Source: Taudactylus pleione (Eukaryota; Chordata; Amphibia; Anura; Myobatrachidae). Taken from it: a DNA stretch of 64,000 bases. The position numbers and the translations under genes were made by a program. Positions 23,149 through 34,450 of the stretch are shown here, in pieces. Each line of letters begins with the position of its first letter. Position 1 is the stretch's first letter. The notes under the pieces were generated by a model. It had not been told where the DNA came from. It saw nothing but the letters and a program-made list of their open reading frames with translations, and made no database searches. The stretch spans positions 4,778,001 through 4,842,000 of the forward strand of contig JAUIMM010000135.1 of the NCBI GenBank assembly GCA_031769625.1, read 5' to 3'.

Positions 23149-26100
23149 AGTAGTGCCAAGCGTGCGCCTGTTTCATAAGTAAAGGGCTGGCTGGCTTGAC
23201 CGTTAAAGGGTGCTGTAACCCCCAAAGTACACTCCAGTCCAAACCCCCAAAAAAATAATTTTCTGTGTTTGTGAATTGTGTGCGCAGTAGCTGCACGTGC
23301 ATCAACAAAGTAGTGCCAAGCGTGCGCCTGTGTCATAAGTAAAGGGCCGGCTGGCTTGACCGTTAAAGGGTGCTGTAACCCCCAAAGTACACTCCAGTCC
23401 AAACCAAAAAAAAAATTATTTTCTGTGTTTGTGAATTGTGTGCGCAGTAGCCGCACGTGCATCAACAAAGTAGTGCCAAGCGTGCGCCTGTGTCATAAGT
23501 AAAGGGCCGGCTGGCTTGACCATTAAAGGGTGCTGTAACCCCCAAAGTACACTCCAGTCCAAACCAAAAAAAAAATTATTTTCTGTGTTTGTGAATTGTG
23601 TGCGCAGTAGCCGCACGTGCATCAACAAAGTAGTGCCAAGCGTGCGCCTGTGTCATAAGTAAAGGGCCGGCTGGCTTGACCATTAAAGGGTGCTGTAACC
23701 CCCAAAGTACACTCCAGTCCAAACCAAAAAAAAAATAATTTTCTGTGTTTGTGAATTGTGTGCACAGTAGCCGCACGTGCATCAACAAAGTAGTGCCAAG
23801 CGTGCGCCTGTGTCATAAGTAAAGGGTCAGCTGTCTTGACCGTTAAAGGGTGCTGTAACCCCCAAAGTACACTCCAAACCAAAAAAATATATATTTTCTA
23901 TGTTTATGAATTGTGTGCGCAGTAGCCGCACGTGCATCAACAAAGTAGTGCCAAGCGTGCGCCTGTGTCATAAGTAATGGGCCGGCTGGCTTGACCGTTA
24001 AAGGGTCCGTAACCCCCAAAGTACACTCCAGTCCAAACCAAAAAAAATATTATTTTCTGTGTTTGTGAATTGTGTGCGCAGTAGCCGCACGTGCATCAAC
24101 AAAGTAGTGCCAAGCGTGCGCCTGTGTCATAAGTAAAGAGCCAGCTGGCTTGACTGTTAAAGGGTGCTGTAACCCCCAAAGTACACTCCAGTCCAAACCG
24201 AAAAAAAAATTATTTTCTGTGTTTGTGAATTGTGTGCGCAGTAGCCGCACGTGCATCAACAAAGTAGTGCCAAGCATGCGCCTGTGTCATAAGTAAACGG
24301 CCGGCTGGCTTGACCGTTAAAGGGTGCTGTAACCCCCAAAGTACACTCCAGTCCAAACCAAAAAAAATAATAATTTTCTGTGTTTGTGAATTGTGTGCGC
24401 AGTAGCCGCACGTGCATCAACAATGTAGTGCCAAGCGCGCGCCTGTGTCATAAGTAAAGGGCCGGCTGGCTTGACCGTTAAAGGGTGCTGTAACCCCCAA
24501 AGTACACTCCAGTCCAAACCAAAAATAAAATTATTTTCTGTGTTTGTGAATTGTGTGTGCGCTGTAGCCGCACGTGCATCAACAAAGTAGTGCCAAGCGT
24601 GCGCCTGTGTCATAAGTAAAGGGCTGGCTGGCTTGACCGTTAAAGGGTGCTGTAACCCCAAAAGTATACTCCAGTCCAAACCAAAAAAAAAATATTTTCT
24701 GTGTTTGTGAATTGTGTGTGCGCTGTAGCCGCACGTGCATCAACAAAGTAGTGCCAAGCGTGCGCCTGTGTCATAAGTAAAGGGCCGGCTGGCTTGACCG
24801 TTAAAGGGTGCTGTAACCCCCAAAGTATACTCCAGTCCAAACCAAAAAAAAAAATATTTTCTGTGTTTGTGAATTGTGTGCGCAGTAGCCGCACGTGCAT
24901 CAACAAAGTAGTGCCAAGTGTGCGCCTGTGTCATAAGTAAAGGGCCGGCTGGCTTGACCGTTAAAGGGTGCTGTAACCCCCAAAGTACACTCCAGTCCAA
25001 ACCAAAAAAACAATTATTTTCTGTGTTTGTGAATTGTGTGCGCAGTAGCCGCACGTGCATCAACAAAGTAGTGCCAAGCGTGCACCTGTGTCATAAGTAA
25101 AGGGCCAGCTGGCTTGACCGTTAAAGGGTGTTGTAACCCCCAAAGTACACTCCAGTCCAAACCAAAAAAAAAATTATTTTCTGTGTTTGTGAATTGTGTG
25201 CGCAGTAGCCGCACGTGCATCAACAAAGTAGTGCCAGGCGTGCGCCTGTGTCATAAGTAAAGGGCCGGTTGGCTTGACCGTTAAAGGGTGCTGTAACCCC
25301 CAAAGTACACTCCAGTCCAAACCAAAAAAAAAATATATTTTCTGTGTTTGTGAATTGTGTGCGCAGTAGCCGCACATGCATCAACAAAGTAGTGCCAAGC
25401 GTGCGCCTGTGTCATAAGTAAAGGGCCGGCTGGCTTGACCATTAAAGGGTGCTGTAACCCCCAAAGTACACTCCAGTCCAATCCAAAAAAAAAAATATTT
25501 TCTGTGTTTGTAAATTGTGTGCGCAGTAGCCGCACGTGCATCAACAAAGTAGTGCCAAGCGTGCGCCTGTGTCATAAGTAAAGGGCCAGCTGGCTTGACC
25601 ATTAAAGGGTGCTGTAACCCCCAAAGTATACTCCAGTCCAAACCAAAAAAAAAATAATTTTCTGTGTTTGTGAATTGTGTGCGCAGTAGCCGCACGTGCA
25701 TCAACAAAGTAGTGCCAAGCGTGCGCCTGTGTCATAAGTAAAGGGTCAGCTGGCTTGACCGTTAAAGGGTGCTGTAACCCCCAAAGTACACTCCAGTCCA
25801 AACCAAAAAATAAAATTATATTCTGTGTTTGTGAATTGTGTGTGCGCTGTAGCCGCACGTGCATCAACAAAGTAGTGCCAAGCCTGCGCCTGTGTCATAA
25901 GTAAAGGGCTGGCTGGCTTGACCGTTAAAGGGTGCTGTAACCCCAAAAGTATACTCCAGTCCAAACCAAAAAAAAATATTTTCTGTGTTTGTGAATTGTG
26001 TGTGCGCTGTAGTCGCACGTGCATCAACAAAGTAGTGCCAAGCGTGCGCCTGTGTCATAAGTAAAGGGCCGGCTGGCTTGACCGTTAAAGGGTGCTGTAA

Positions 26101-26190
26101 CCCCCAAAGTATACTCCAGTCCAAACCAAAAAAAAAATTATTTTCTGTGTTTGTGAATTGTGTGCGCTGTAGCCGCACGTGCATCAACAA
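23149..26190 (+). repeat. 3042-bp tandem duplication, copy 1 (19 monomers)
   Basis: Landmarks at 23142, 23416, 23622, 24050, 24317, 24640, 24740 and 25014 recur 3042 bp downstream; the offset is 3043 from about 25.4 kb. Shared rare variants include TGTTTCATAAG (about 23170 and 26212), AACCCCCAAAAAAATAATT (about 23243 and 26285), GGGTCCGTAACC (about 24003 and 27046) and TAAACGGCCGG (about 24295 and 27337). Copies differ at a few sites, for example GTGCCAGGCG at 25233 against GTGCCAAGCG in copy 2. Edges are set from the crossover interval of 26171-26210. Confidence 0.9.
24518..24840 (+). repeat. L-class monomer pair (162 and 161 bp, representative)
   Basis: Two adjacent monomers carry an extra GT and a GCAG-to-GCTG change, giving GTGTGTGCGCTGTAG instead of GTGTGCGCAGTAG. 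The first (24518-24679) begins with AAAAATAAAATT and ends with AACCCCAAAAGTATACTCC; the second (24680-24840) has a plain A-tract. The same ordered pair recurs near 15.0, 27.6, 34.8 and 41.0 kb. Single L-class monomers occur near 2.7, 11.0, 13.2, 15.5, 16.9, 20.1, 22.6, 30.96, 48.2, 52.1, 58.0 and 60.1 kb. The fixed order shows that blocks, not single monomers, are the unit of amplification. Confidence 0.88.
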
Positions 26191-29100
26191 AGTAGTGCCA
26201 AGCGTGCGCCTGTTTCATAAGTAAAGGGCTGGCTGGCTTGACCGTTAAAGGGTGCTGTAACCCCCAAAGTACACTCCAGTCCAAACCCCCAAAAAAATAA
26301 TTTTCTGTGTTTGTGAATTGTGTGCGCAGTAGCCGCACGTGCATCAACAAAGTAGTGCCAAGCGTGCGCCTGTGTCATAAGTAAAGGGCCGGCTGGCTTG
26401 ACCGTTAAAGGGTGCTGTAACCCCCAAAGTACACTCCAGTCCAAACCAAAAAAAAAATTATTTTCTGTGTTTGTGAATTGTGTGCGCAGTAGCCGCACGT
26501 GCATCAACAAAGTAGTGCCAAGCGTGCGCCTGTGTCATAAGTAAAGGGCCGGCTGGCTTGACCGTTAAAGGGTGCTGTAACCCCCAAAGTACACTCCAGT
26601 CCAAACCAAAAAAAAAATTATTTTCTGTGTTTGTGAATTGTGTGCGCAGTAGCCGCACGTGCATCAACAAAGTAGTGCCAAGCGTGCGCCTGTGTCATAA
26701 GTAAAGGGCCGGCTGGCTTGACCATTAAAGGGTGCTGTAACCCCCAAAGTACACTCCAGTCCAAACCAAAAAAAAAATAATTTTCTGTGTTTGTGAATTG
26801 TGTGCACAGTAGCCGCACGTGCATCAACAAAGTAGTGCCAAGCGTGCGCCTGTGTCATAAGTAAAGGGTCAGCTGTCTTGACCGTTAAAGGGTGCTGTAA
26901 CCCCCAAAGTACACTCCAAACCAAAAAAATATATATTTTCTATGTTTATGAATTGTGTGCGCAGTAGCCGCACGTGCATCAACAAAGTAGTGCCAAGCGT
27001 GCGCCTGTGTCATAAGTAATGGGCCGGCTGGCTTGACCGTTAAAGGGTCCGTAACCCCCAAAGTACACTCCAGTCCAAACCAAAAAAAATATTATTTTCT
27101 GTGTTTGTGAATTGTGTGCGCAGTAGCCGCACGTGCATCAACAAAGTAGTGCCAAGCGTGCGCCTGTGTCATAAGTAAAGAGCCAGCTGGCTTGACTGTT
27201 AAAGGGTGCTGTAACCCCCAAAGTACACTCCAGTCCAAACCGAAAAAAAAATTATTTTCTGTGTTTGTGAATTGTGTGCGCAGTAGCCGCACGTGCATCA
27301 ACAAAGTAGTGCCAAGCATGCGCCTGTGTCATAAGTAAACGGCCGGCTGGCTTGACCGTTAAAGGGTGCTGTAACCCCCAAAGTACACTCCAGTCCAAAC
27401 CAAAAAAAATAATAATTTTCTGTGTTTGTGAATTGTGTGCGCAGTAGCCGCACGTGCATCAACAATGTAGTGCCAAGCGCGCGCCTGTGTCATAAGTAAA
27501 GGGCCGGCTGGCTTGACCGTTAAAGGGTGCTGTAACCCCCAAAGTACACTCCAGTCCAAACCAAAAATAAAATTATTTTCTGTGTTTGTGAATTGTGTGT
27601 GCGCTGTAGCCGCACGTGCATCAACAAAGTAGTGCCAAGCGTGCGCCTGTGTCATAAGTAAAGGGCTGGCTGGCTTGACCGTTAAAGGGTGCTGTAACCC
27701 CAAAAGTATACTCCAGTCCAAACCAAAAAAAAAATATTTTCTGTGTTTGTGAATTGTGTGTGCGCTGTAGCCGCACGTGCATCAACAAAGTAGTGCCAAG
27801 CGTGCGCCTGTGTCATAAGTAAAGGGCCGGCTGGCTTGACCGTTAAAGGGTGCTGTAACCCCCAAAGTATACTCCAGTCCAAACCAAAAAAAAAAATATT
27901 TTCTGTGTTTGTGAATTGTGTGCGCAGTAGCCGCACGTGCATCAACAAAGTAGTGCCAAGTGTGCGCCTGTGTCATAAGTAAAGGGCCGGCTGGCTTGAC
28001 CGTTAAAGGGTGCTGTAACCCCCAAAGTACACTCCAGTCCAAACCAAAAAAACAATTATTTTCTGTGTTTGTGAATTGTGTGCGCAGTAGCCGCACGTGC
28101 ATCAACAAAGTAGTGCCAAGCGTGCACCTGTGTCATAAGTAAAGGGCCAGCTGGCTTGACCGTTAAAGGGTGTTGTAACCCCCAAAGTACACTCCAGTCC
28201 AAACCAAAAAAAAAATTATTTTCTGTGTTTGTGAATTGTGTGCGCAGTAGCCGCACGTGCATCAACAAAGTAGTGCCAAGCGTGCGCCTGTGTCATAAGT
28301 AAAGGGCCGGTTGGCTTGACCGTTAAAGGGTGCTGTAACCCCCAAAGTACACTCCAGTCCAAACCAAAAAAAAAAATATATTTTCTGTGTTTGTGAATTG
28401 TGTGCGCAGTAGCCGCACATGCATCAACAAAGTAGTGCCAAGCGTGCGCCTGTGTCATAAGTAAAGGGCCGGCTGGCTTGACCATTAAAGGGTGCTGTAA
28501 CCCCCAAAGTACACTCCAGTCCAATCCAAAAAAAAAAATATTTTCTGTGTTTGTAAATTGTGTGCGCAGTAGCCGCACGTGCATCAACAAAGTAGTGCCA
28601 AGCGTGCGCCTGTGTCATAAGTAAAGGGCCAGCTGGCTTGACCATTAAAGGGTGCTGTAACCCCCAAAGTATACTCCAGTCCAAACCAAAAAAAAAATAA
28701 TTTTCTGTGTTTGTGAATTGTGTGCGCAGTAGCCGCACGTGCATCAACAAAGTAGTGCCAAGCGTGCGCCTGTGTCATAAGTAAAGGGTCAGCTGGCTTG
28801 ACCGTTAAAGGGTGCTGTAACCCCCAAAGTACACTCCAGTCCAAACCAAAAATAAAATTATATTCTGTGTTTGTGAATTGTGTGTGCGCTGTAGCCGCAC
28901 GTGCATCAACAAAGTAGTGCCAAGCCTGCGCCTGTGTCATAAGTAAAGGGCTGGCTGGCTTGACCGTTAAAGGGTGCTGTAACCCCAAAAGTATACTCCA
29001 GTCCAAACCAAAAAAAAAATATTTTCTGTGTTTGTGAATTGTGTGTGCGCTGTAGTCGCACGTGCATCAACAAAGTAGTGCCAAGCGTGCGCCTGTGTCA

Positions 29101-29232
29101 TAAGTAAAGGGCCGGCTGGCTTGACCGTTAAAGGGTGCTGTAACCCCCAAAGTATACTCCAGTCCAAACCAAAAAAAAAAATTATTTTCTGTGTTTGTGA
29201 ATTGTGTGCGCTGTAGCCGCACGTGCATCAAC
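26191..29232 (+). repeat. 3042-bp tandem duplication, copy 2
   Basis: Direct repeat of 23149-26190. It ends near 29.23 kb, where TGTTTCATAAG (expected if a third copy followed) is replaced by TGTGTCACAAG. Includes the hybrid monomer inherited from the three-monomer deletion (about 28.79-28.84 kb), so that deletion happened before this duplication. One S-class junction is present, near 26.94 kb. Confidence 0.9.
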
Positions 29233-30900
29233 AAAGTAGTGCCAAGCGTGCGCCTGTGTCACAAGTAAAGGGCCGGCTGGCTTGACCGTTAAAGGGTGCT
29301 GTAACCCCCAAAGTACACTCCAGTCCAAACCAAAAAAAAATATATTTTCTGTGTTTGTGAATTGTGTGCGCAGTAGCCGCACGTGCATCAACAAAGTAGT
29401 GCCAAGTGTGCGCCTGTGTCATAAGTAAAGGGCCGGCTGGCTTGACCGTTAAAGGGTGCTGTAACCCCCAAAGTACACTCCAGTCCAAACCAAAAAAACA
29501 ATTATTTTCTGTGTTTGTGAATTGTGTGCGCAGTAGCCGCACGTGCATCAACAAAGTAGTGCCAAGCGTGCACCTGTGTCATAAGTAAAGGGCCAGCTGG
29601 CTTGACCGTTAAAGGGTGCTGTAACCCCCAAAGTACACTCCAGTCCAAACCAAAAAAAAATTATTTTCTGTGTTTGTGAATTGTGTGCGCAGTAGCCGCA
29701 CGTGCATCAACAAAGTAGTGCCAAGCGTGCGCCTGTGTCATAAGTAAAGGGCCGGCTGGCTTGACCGTTAAAGGGTGCTGTAACCCCCAAAGTACACTCC
29801 AGTCCAAACCAAAAAAAAAAATATTTTCTGTGTTTGTGAATTGTGTGCGCAGTAGCCGCACATGCATCAACAAAGTAGTGCCAAGCGTGCGCCTGTGTCA
29901 TAAGTAAAGGGCCGGCTGGCTTGACCATTAAAGGGTGCTGTAACCCCCAAAGTACACTCCAGTCCAATCCAAAAAAAAAAATATTTTCTGTGTTTGTAAA
30001 TTGTGTGCGCAGTAGCGGCACGTGCATCAACAAAGTAGTGCCAAGCGTGCGCCTGTGTCATAAGTAAAGGGCCAGCTGGCTTGACCATTAAAGGGTGCTG
30101 TAACCCCCAAAGTATACTCCAGTCCAAACCAAAAAAAAAATAATTTTCTGTGTTTGTGAATTGTGTGCGCAGTAGCCGCACGTGCATCAACAAAGTAGTG
30201 CCAAGCGTGCGCCTGTGTCATAAGTAAAGGGTCAGCTGGCTTGACCGTTAAAGGGTGCTGTAACCCCCAAAGTACACTCCAAACCAAAAAAATATATATT
30301 TTCTATGTTTATGAATTGTGTGCGCAGTAGCCGCACGTGCATCAACAAAGTAGTGCCAAGCGTGCGCCTGTGTCATAAGTAATGGGCCGGCTGGCTTGAA
30401 CGTTAAAGGGTGCTGTAACCGCCAAAGTACACTCCAGTCCAAACCAAAAAAAAAAATATTTTCTGTGTTTGTGAATTGTGTGCGCAGTAGCCGCACGTGC
30501 ATCAACAAAGTAGTGCCAAGCGTGCGCCTGTGTCACAAGTAAAGGGCTGGCTGGCTTGACCGTTAAAGGGTGCTGTAACCCCCAAAGTACACTCCAGTCC
30601 AAACCAAAAAAAAAAATTATTTTCTGTGTTTGTGAATTGTGTGCGCAGTAGCCGCACGTGCTTCAACAAATTAGTGCCAAGCGTGCGCCTGTGTCATAAG
30701 TAAATGGCCGGCAGGCTTGAACGTTAAAGGGTGCTGTAACCCCCAAAGTACACTCCAGTCCAAACCAAAAAAAAAATTATTTTCTGTGTTTGTGAATTGT
30801 GTGCGCAGTAACCGCACATGCATCAACAAAGTAGTGCCAAGCGTGCGCCTGTGTCATAAGTAAACGGCCGGCTGGCTTGAACATTAAAGGGTGCTGTAAC
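29233..30900 (+). repeat. Mosaic block with matches to 27.8-28.4 and 16.0-16.9 kb
   Basis: The first part repeats 27782-28.2 kb at offset about 1446. From about 29.86 to 30.77 kb the order matches 15978-16.89 kb at offset 13889, including the S-class junction and the TAAATGGCCGGCAGG marker (30701 and 16811). This copy keeps the three monomers that are missing at 25.75 and 28.79 kb, so it was not derived from those copies. Confidence 0.78.
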
Positions 30901-33170
30901 CCCCAAAGTACACTCCAGTCCAAACCAAAAATAAAATTATTTTCTGTGTTTGTGAATTGTGTGTGCGCTGTAGTCGCACGTGCATCAACAAAGTAGTGCC
31001 AAGCGTGCGCCTGTGTCATAAGTAAAGGGCCGGCTGGCTTGACCATTAAAGGGTGCTGTAACCCCCAAAGTATACTCCAGTCCAAACCAAAAAAAAAATT
31101 ATTATCTGTGTTTGTGAATTGTGTGCGCTGTATCCGCACGTGCATCATCAAAGTAGTGCCAAGCGTGCGCCTGTGTCACAAGTAATGGGCCGGCTGGCTT
31201 GACCGTTAAAGGGTGCTGTAACCCCCAAAGTACACTCCAGTCCAAACCAAAAAAAAAATTATTTTCTGTGTTTGTGAATTGTGTGCGCAGTAGCCGCATG
31301 TGCATCAACAAATTAGTGCCAAGCGTGCGCCTGTGTCATAAGTAAAGGACAGGCAGGCTTGAACGTTAAAGGGTGCTGTAACCCCCAAAGTACACTCCAG
31401 TCCAAACCAAAAAAAAATATTATTTTCTGTGTTTGTGAATTGTGTGCGCAGTAGCCGCACGTGCATCAACAAAGTAGTGCCAAGCGTGCGCCTGTGTCAT
31501 AAGTAAAGGGCCGGCTGGCTTGACCGTTATAGGGTGCTGTAACCCCCAAAGTACACTCCAGTCCAAACCAAAAAACAATTATTTTCTGTGTTTGTGAATT
31601 GTGTGCGCAGTAGCCGCACGTGCATCAACAAAGTAGTGCCAAGCGTGCGCCTGTGTCATAAGTAAAGGGCCAGCTGGCTTGACCGTTAAAGGGTGCTGTA
31701 ACCCCCAAAGTACACTCCAGTCCAAACCAAAAAAAAAATTATTTTCTGTGTTTGTGAATTGTGTGTGCGCAGTAGCCGCACGTGCATCAACAAAGTAGTG
31801 CCAAGCGTGCGCCTGTGTCATAAGTAAAGGGCCGGCTGGCTTGACCGTTAAAGGGTGCTGTAACCCCCAAAGTACACTCCAGTCCAAACCAAAAAAAAAA
31901 TAATTTTCTGTGTTTGTGAATTGTGTGCGCAGTAGCCGCACATGCATCAACAAAGTAGTGCCAAGCGTGCGCCTGTGTCATAAGTAAAGGGCCGGCTGGC
32001 TTGACCATTAAAGGGTGCTGTAACCCCCAAAGTACACTCCAGTCCAAACCAAAAATATAAATATTTTCTGTGTTTGTAAATTGTTTGCGCAGTAGCCGCA
32101 CGTGCATCAACAAAGTAGTGCCAAGCGTGCGCCTGTGTCATAAGTAAAGGGCCTGCTGGCTTGACCGTTAAAGGGTGCTGTAACCCCCAAAGTACACTCC
32201 AGTTCAAACCAAAAAAAAAAATAATTTTCTGTGTTTGTGAATTGTGTGCGCAGTAGCCGCACGTGCTTCAACAATGTAGTGCCAAGCGTGCGCCTGTGTC
32301 ATAAATAAAGGGCCGGCTGGCTTGACCGTTAAAGTGTGCTGTAACCCCCAAAGTACACTCCAGTCCAAACCAAAAATAAAATTATTTTCTGTGTTGTGAA
32401 TTGTGTGTGCGCTGTTGCCGCACGTGCATCAACAAAGTAGTGCCAAGCGTGCGCCTGTGTCATAAGTAAAGGGCTGGCTGGCTTGACCGTTAAAGGGTGC
32501 TGTAACCCCAAAAGTATACTCCAGTCCAAACCAAAAAAAAAATATTTTCTGTGTTTGTGAATTGTGTGTCCGCTGTAGCCGCACGTGCATCAACAAAGTA
32601 GTGCCAAGCGTGCGCCTGTGTCACAAGTAAAGGGCCGGCTGGCTTGACCGTTAAAGGGTGCTGTAACCCCCAAAGTACACTCCAGTCCAAACCAAAAAAA
32701 AATTATTTTCTGTGTTTGTGAATTGTGTGCGCAGTAGCCGCACGTGCATCAACAAATTAGTGCCAAGCGTGCGCCTGTGTCATAAGTAAAGGGCCGGCAG
32801 GCTTGAACATTAAAGGGTGCTGTAACCCCCAAAGTACACTCCAGTCCAAACCAAAAAAAAATATTATTTTCTGTGTTTGTGAATTGTGTGCGCAGTAGCC
32901 GCACGTGCATCAACAAAGTAGTGCCAAGCGTGCGCCTGTGTCATAAGTAAAGGGCCGGCTGGCTTCACCGTTAAAGGGTGCTGTAACCCCCAAAGTACAC
33001 TCCAGTCCAAACCAAAAAAATAATTATTTTCTGTGTTTGTGAATTGTGTGCGCAGTAGCCGCACGTGCATCAACAAAGTAGTGCCAAGCGTGCGCCTGTG
33101 TCATAAGTAAAGGGCCAGCTGGCTTGACCGTTAAAGGGTGCTGTAACCCCCAAAGTACACTCCAGTCCAA
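30901..33170 (+). repeat. Mosaic block without S-class monomers
   Basis: About fourteen monomers with no S-class junction. L-class monomers occur near 30.96 and 32.4 kb. Private changes include GTTATAGGGTG (31525), AATATAAATATT (32056), TTGTTTGCGC (32081), CAGTTCAAACC (32201) and CTGTGTTGTGAATT with two bases missing (about 32390). The higher density of private changes and weaker pairing with other blocks suggest that it has been homogenised less recently than the regions on either side. Confidence 0.7.
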
Positions 33171-33810
33171 ACCAAAAAAAAAATTATTTTCTGTGTTTGT
33201 GAATTGTGTGCGCAGTAGCCGCACGTGCATCAACAAAGTAGTGCCAAGCGTGCGCCTGTGTCATAAGTAAAGGGCCGGCTGGCTTGACCGTTAAAGGGTG
33301 CTGTAACCCCCAAAGTACACTCCAGTCCAAACCAAAAAAAAAAATATTTTCTGTGTTTGTAAATTGTGTGCGCAGTAGCCACACGTGCATCAACAAAGTA
33401 GTGCCAAGTGTGCGCCTGTGTCATAAGTAAAGGGCCGGCTGGCTTGACCATTAAAGGGTGCTGTAACCCCCAAAGTATACTCCAGTCCAAACCCAAAAAA
33501 AATTATTTTCTGTGTTTGTGAATTGTGTGCGCAGTAGCCGCACGTGCATCAACAAAGTAGTGCCAAGCGTGCGCCTGTGTCATAAGTAAAGGGCCGGCTG
33601 GCTTGATCGTTAAAGGGTGCTGTGACCCCCAAAGTACACTTCAGTCCAAACCGAAAAAAAAAATTATTTTCTGTGTTTGTGAATTGTGTGCGCAGTAGCC
33701 GCACGTGCATCAACAAAGTAGTGCCAAGCATGCGCCTGTGTCATAAGTAAAGGGCCGGCTGGCTTGACCGTTAAAGGGTGCTGTAACCCCCAAAGTACAC
33801 TCCAGTCCAA
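33171..33810 (+). repeat. 640-bp tandem pair, copy 1 (four monomers)
   Basis: Four monomers repeated at 33811-34450 with an exact 640-bp offset. Shared tags, in order: a plain ATTATTTT monomer; one with GTTTGTAAATTG and GTATACTCC; one ending GGCTTGATCGTT; and one starting ACCGAAAAAA with AAGCATGCGCC. Private changes in this copy are GTAGCCACACGTG (33375), CTGTGACCCCC (33621) and CACTTCAGTCC (33636). Confidence 0.88.
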
Positions 33811-34450
33811 ACCAAAAAAAAAATTATTTTCTGTGTTTGTGAATTGTGTGCGCAGTAGCCGCACATGCATCAACAAAGTAGTGCCAAGCGTGCGCCTGTG
33901 TCATAAGTAAAGGGCCGGCTGGCTTGACCATTAAAGGGTGCTGTAACCCCCAAAGTACACTCCAGTCCAAACCAAAAAAAAAAATATTTTCTGTGTTTGT
34001 AAATTGTGTGCGCAGTAGCCGCACGTGCATCAACAAAGTAGTGCCAAGTGTGCGCCTGTGTCATAAGTAAAGGGCCGGCTGGCTTGACCATTAAAGGGTG
34101 CTGTAACCCCCAAAGTATACTCCAGTCCAAACCAAAAAAAAAATTTTTTTCTGTGTTTGTGAATTGTGTGCGCAGTAGCCGCACGTGCATCAACAAAGTA
34201 GTGCCAAGCGTGCGCCTGTGTCATAAGTAAAGGGCCGGCTGGCTTGATCGTTAAAGGGTGCTGTAACCCCCAAAGTACACTCCAGTCCAAACCGAAAAAA
34301 AAATTATTTTCTGTGTTTGTGAATTGTGTGCGCAGTAGCCGCACGTGCATCAACAAAGTAGTGCCAAGCATGCGCCTGTGTCATAAGTAAAGGGCCGGCT
34401 CGCTTGACTGTTAAAGGGTGCTGTAACCCCCAAAGTACACTCCAGTCCAA
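33811..34450 (+). repeat. 640-bp tandem pair, copy 2
   Basis: Same four-monomer order as 33171-33810. Differences include CACATGCATC (33862) and TTGACCATT in the first monomer, AATTTTTTTC (34142) in the third and GGCTCGCTTGACTG (34396) in the fourth. Followed by two standard monomers before the 6.16-kb unit starts. Confidence 0.88.

Larger units (their letters stand above)
17006..26190 (+). repeat. Large tandem unit, copy 2 (about 9.2 kb)
   Basis: Repeats the order of 7291-16.9 kb. Relative to copy 1 it lacks about 637 bp (four monomers) near 18.6-18.75 kb, has one extra monomer near 21.1-21.3 kb and another near 22.3-22.45 kb, and lacks about 473 bp (three monomers) at about 25.75-25.80 kb. 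The last deletion leaves a hybrid monomer with GGGTCAGCTGG joined to a full-length CTCCAGTCC end. Its right part is shared with the 3042-bp duplication. Confidence 0.85.
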
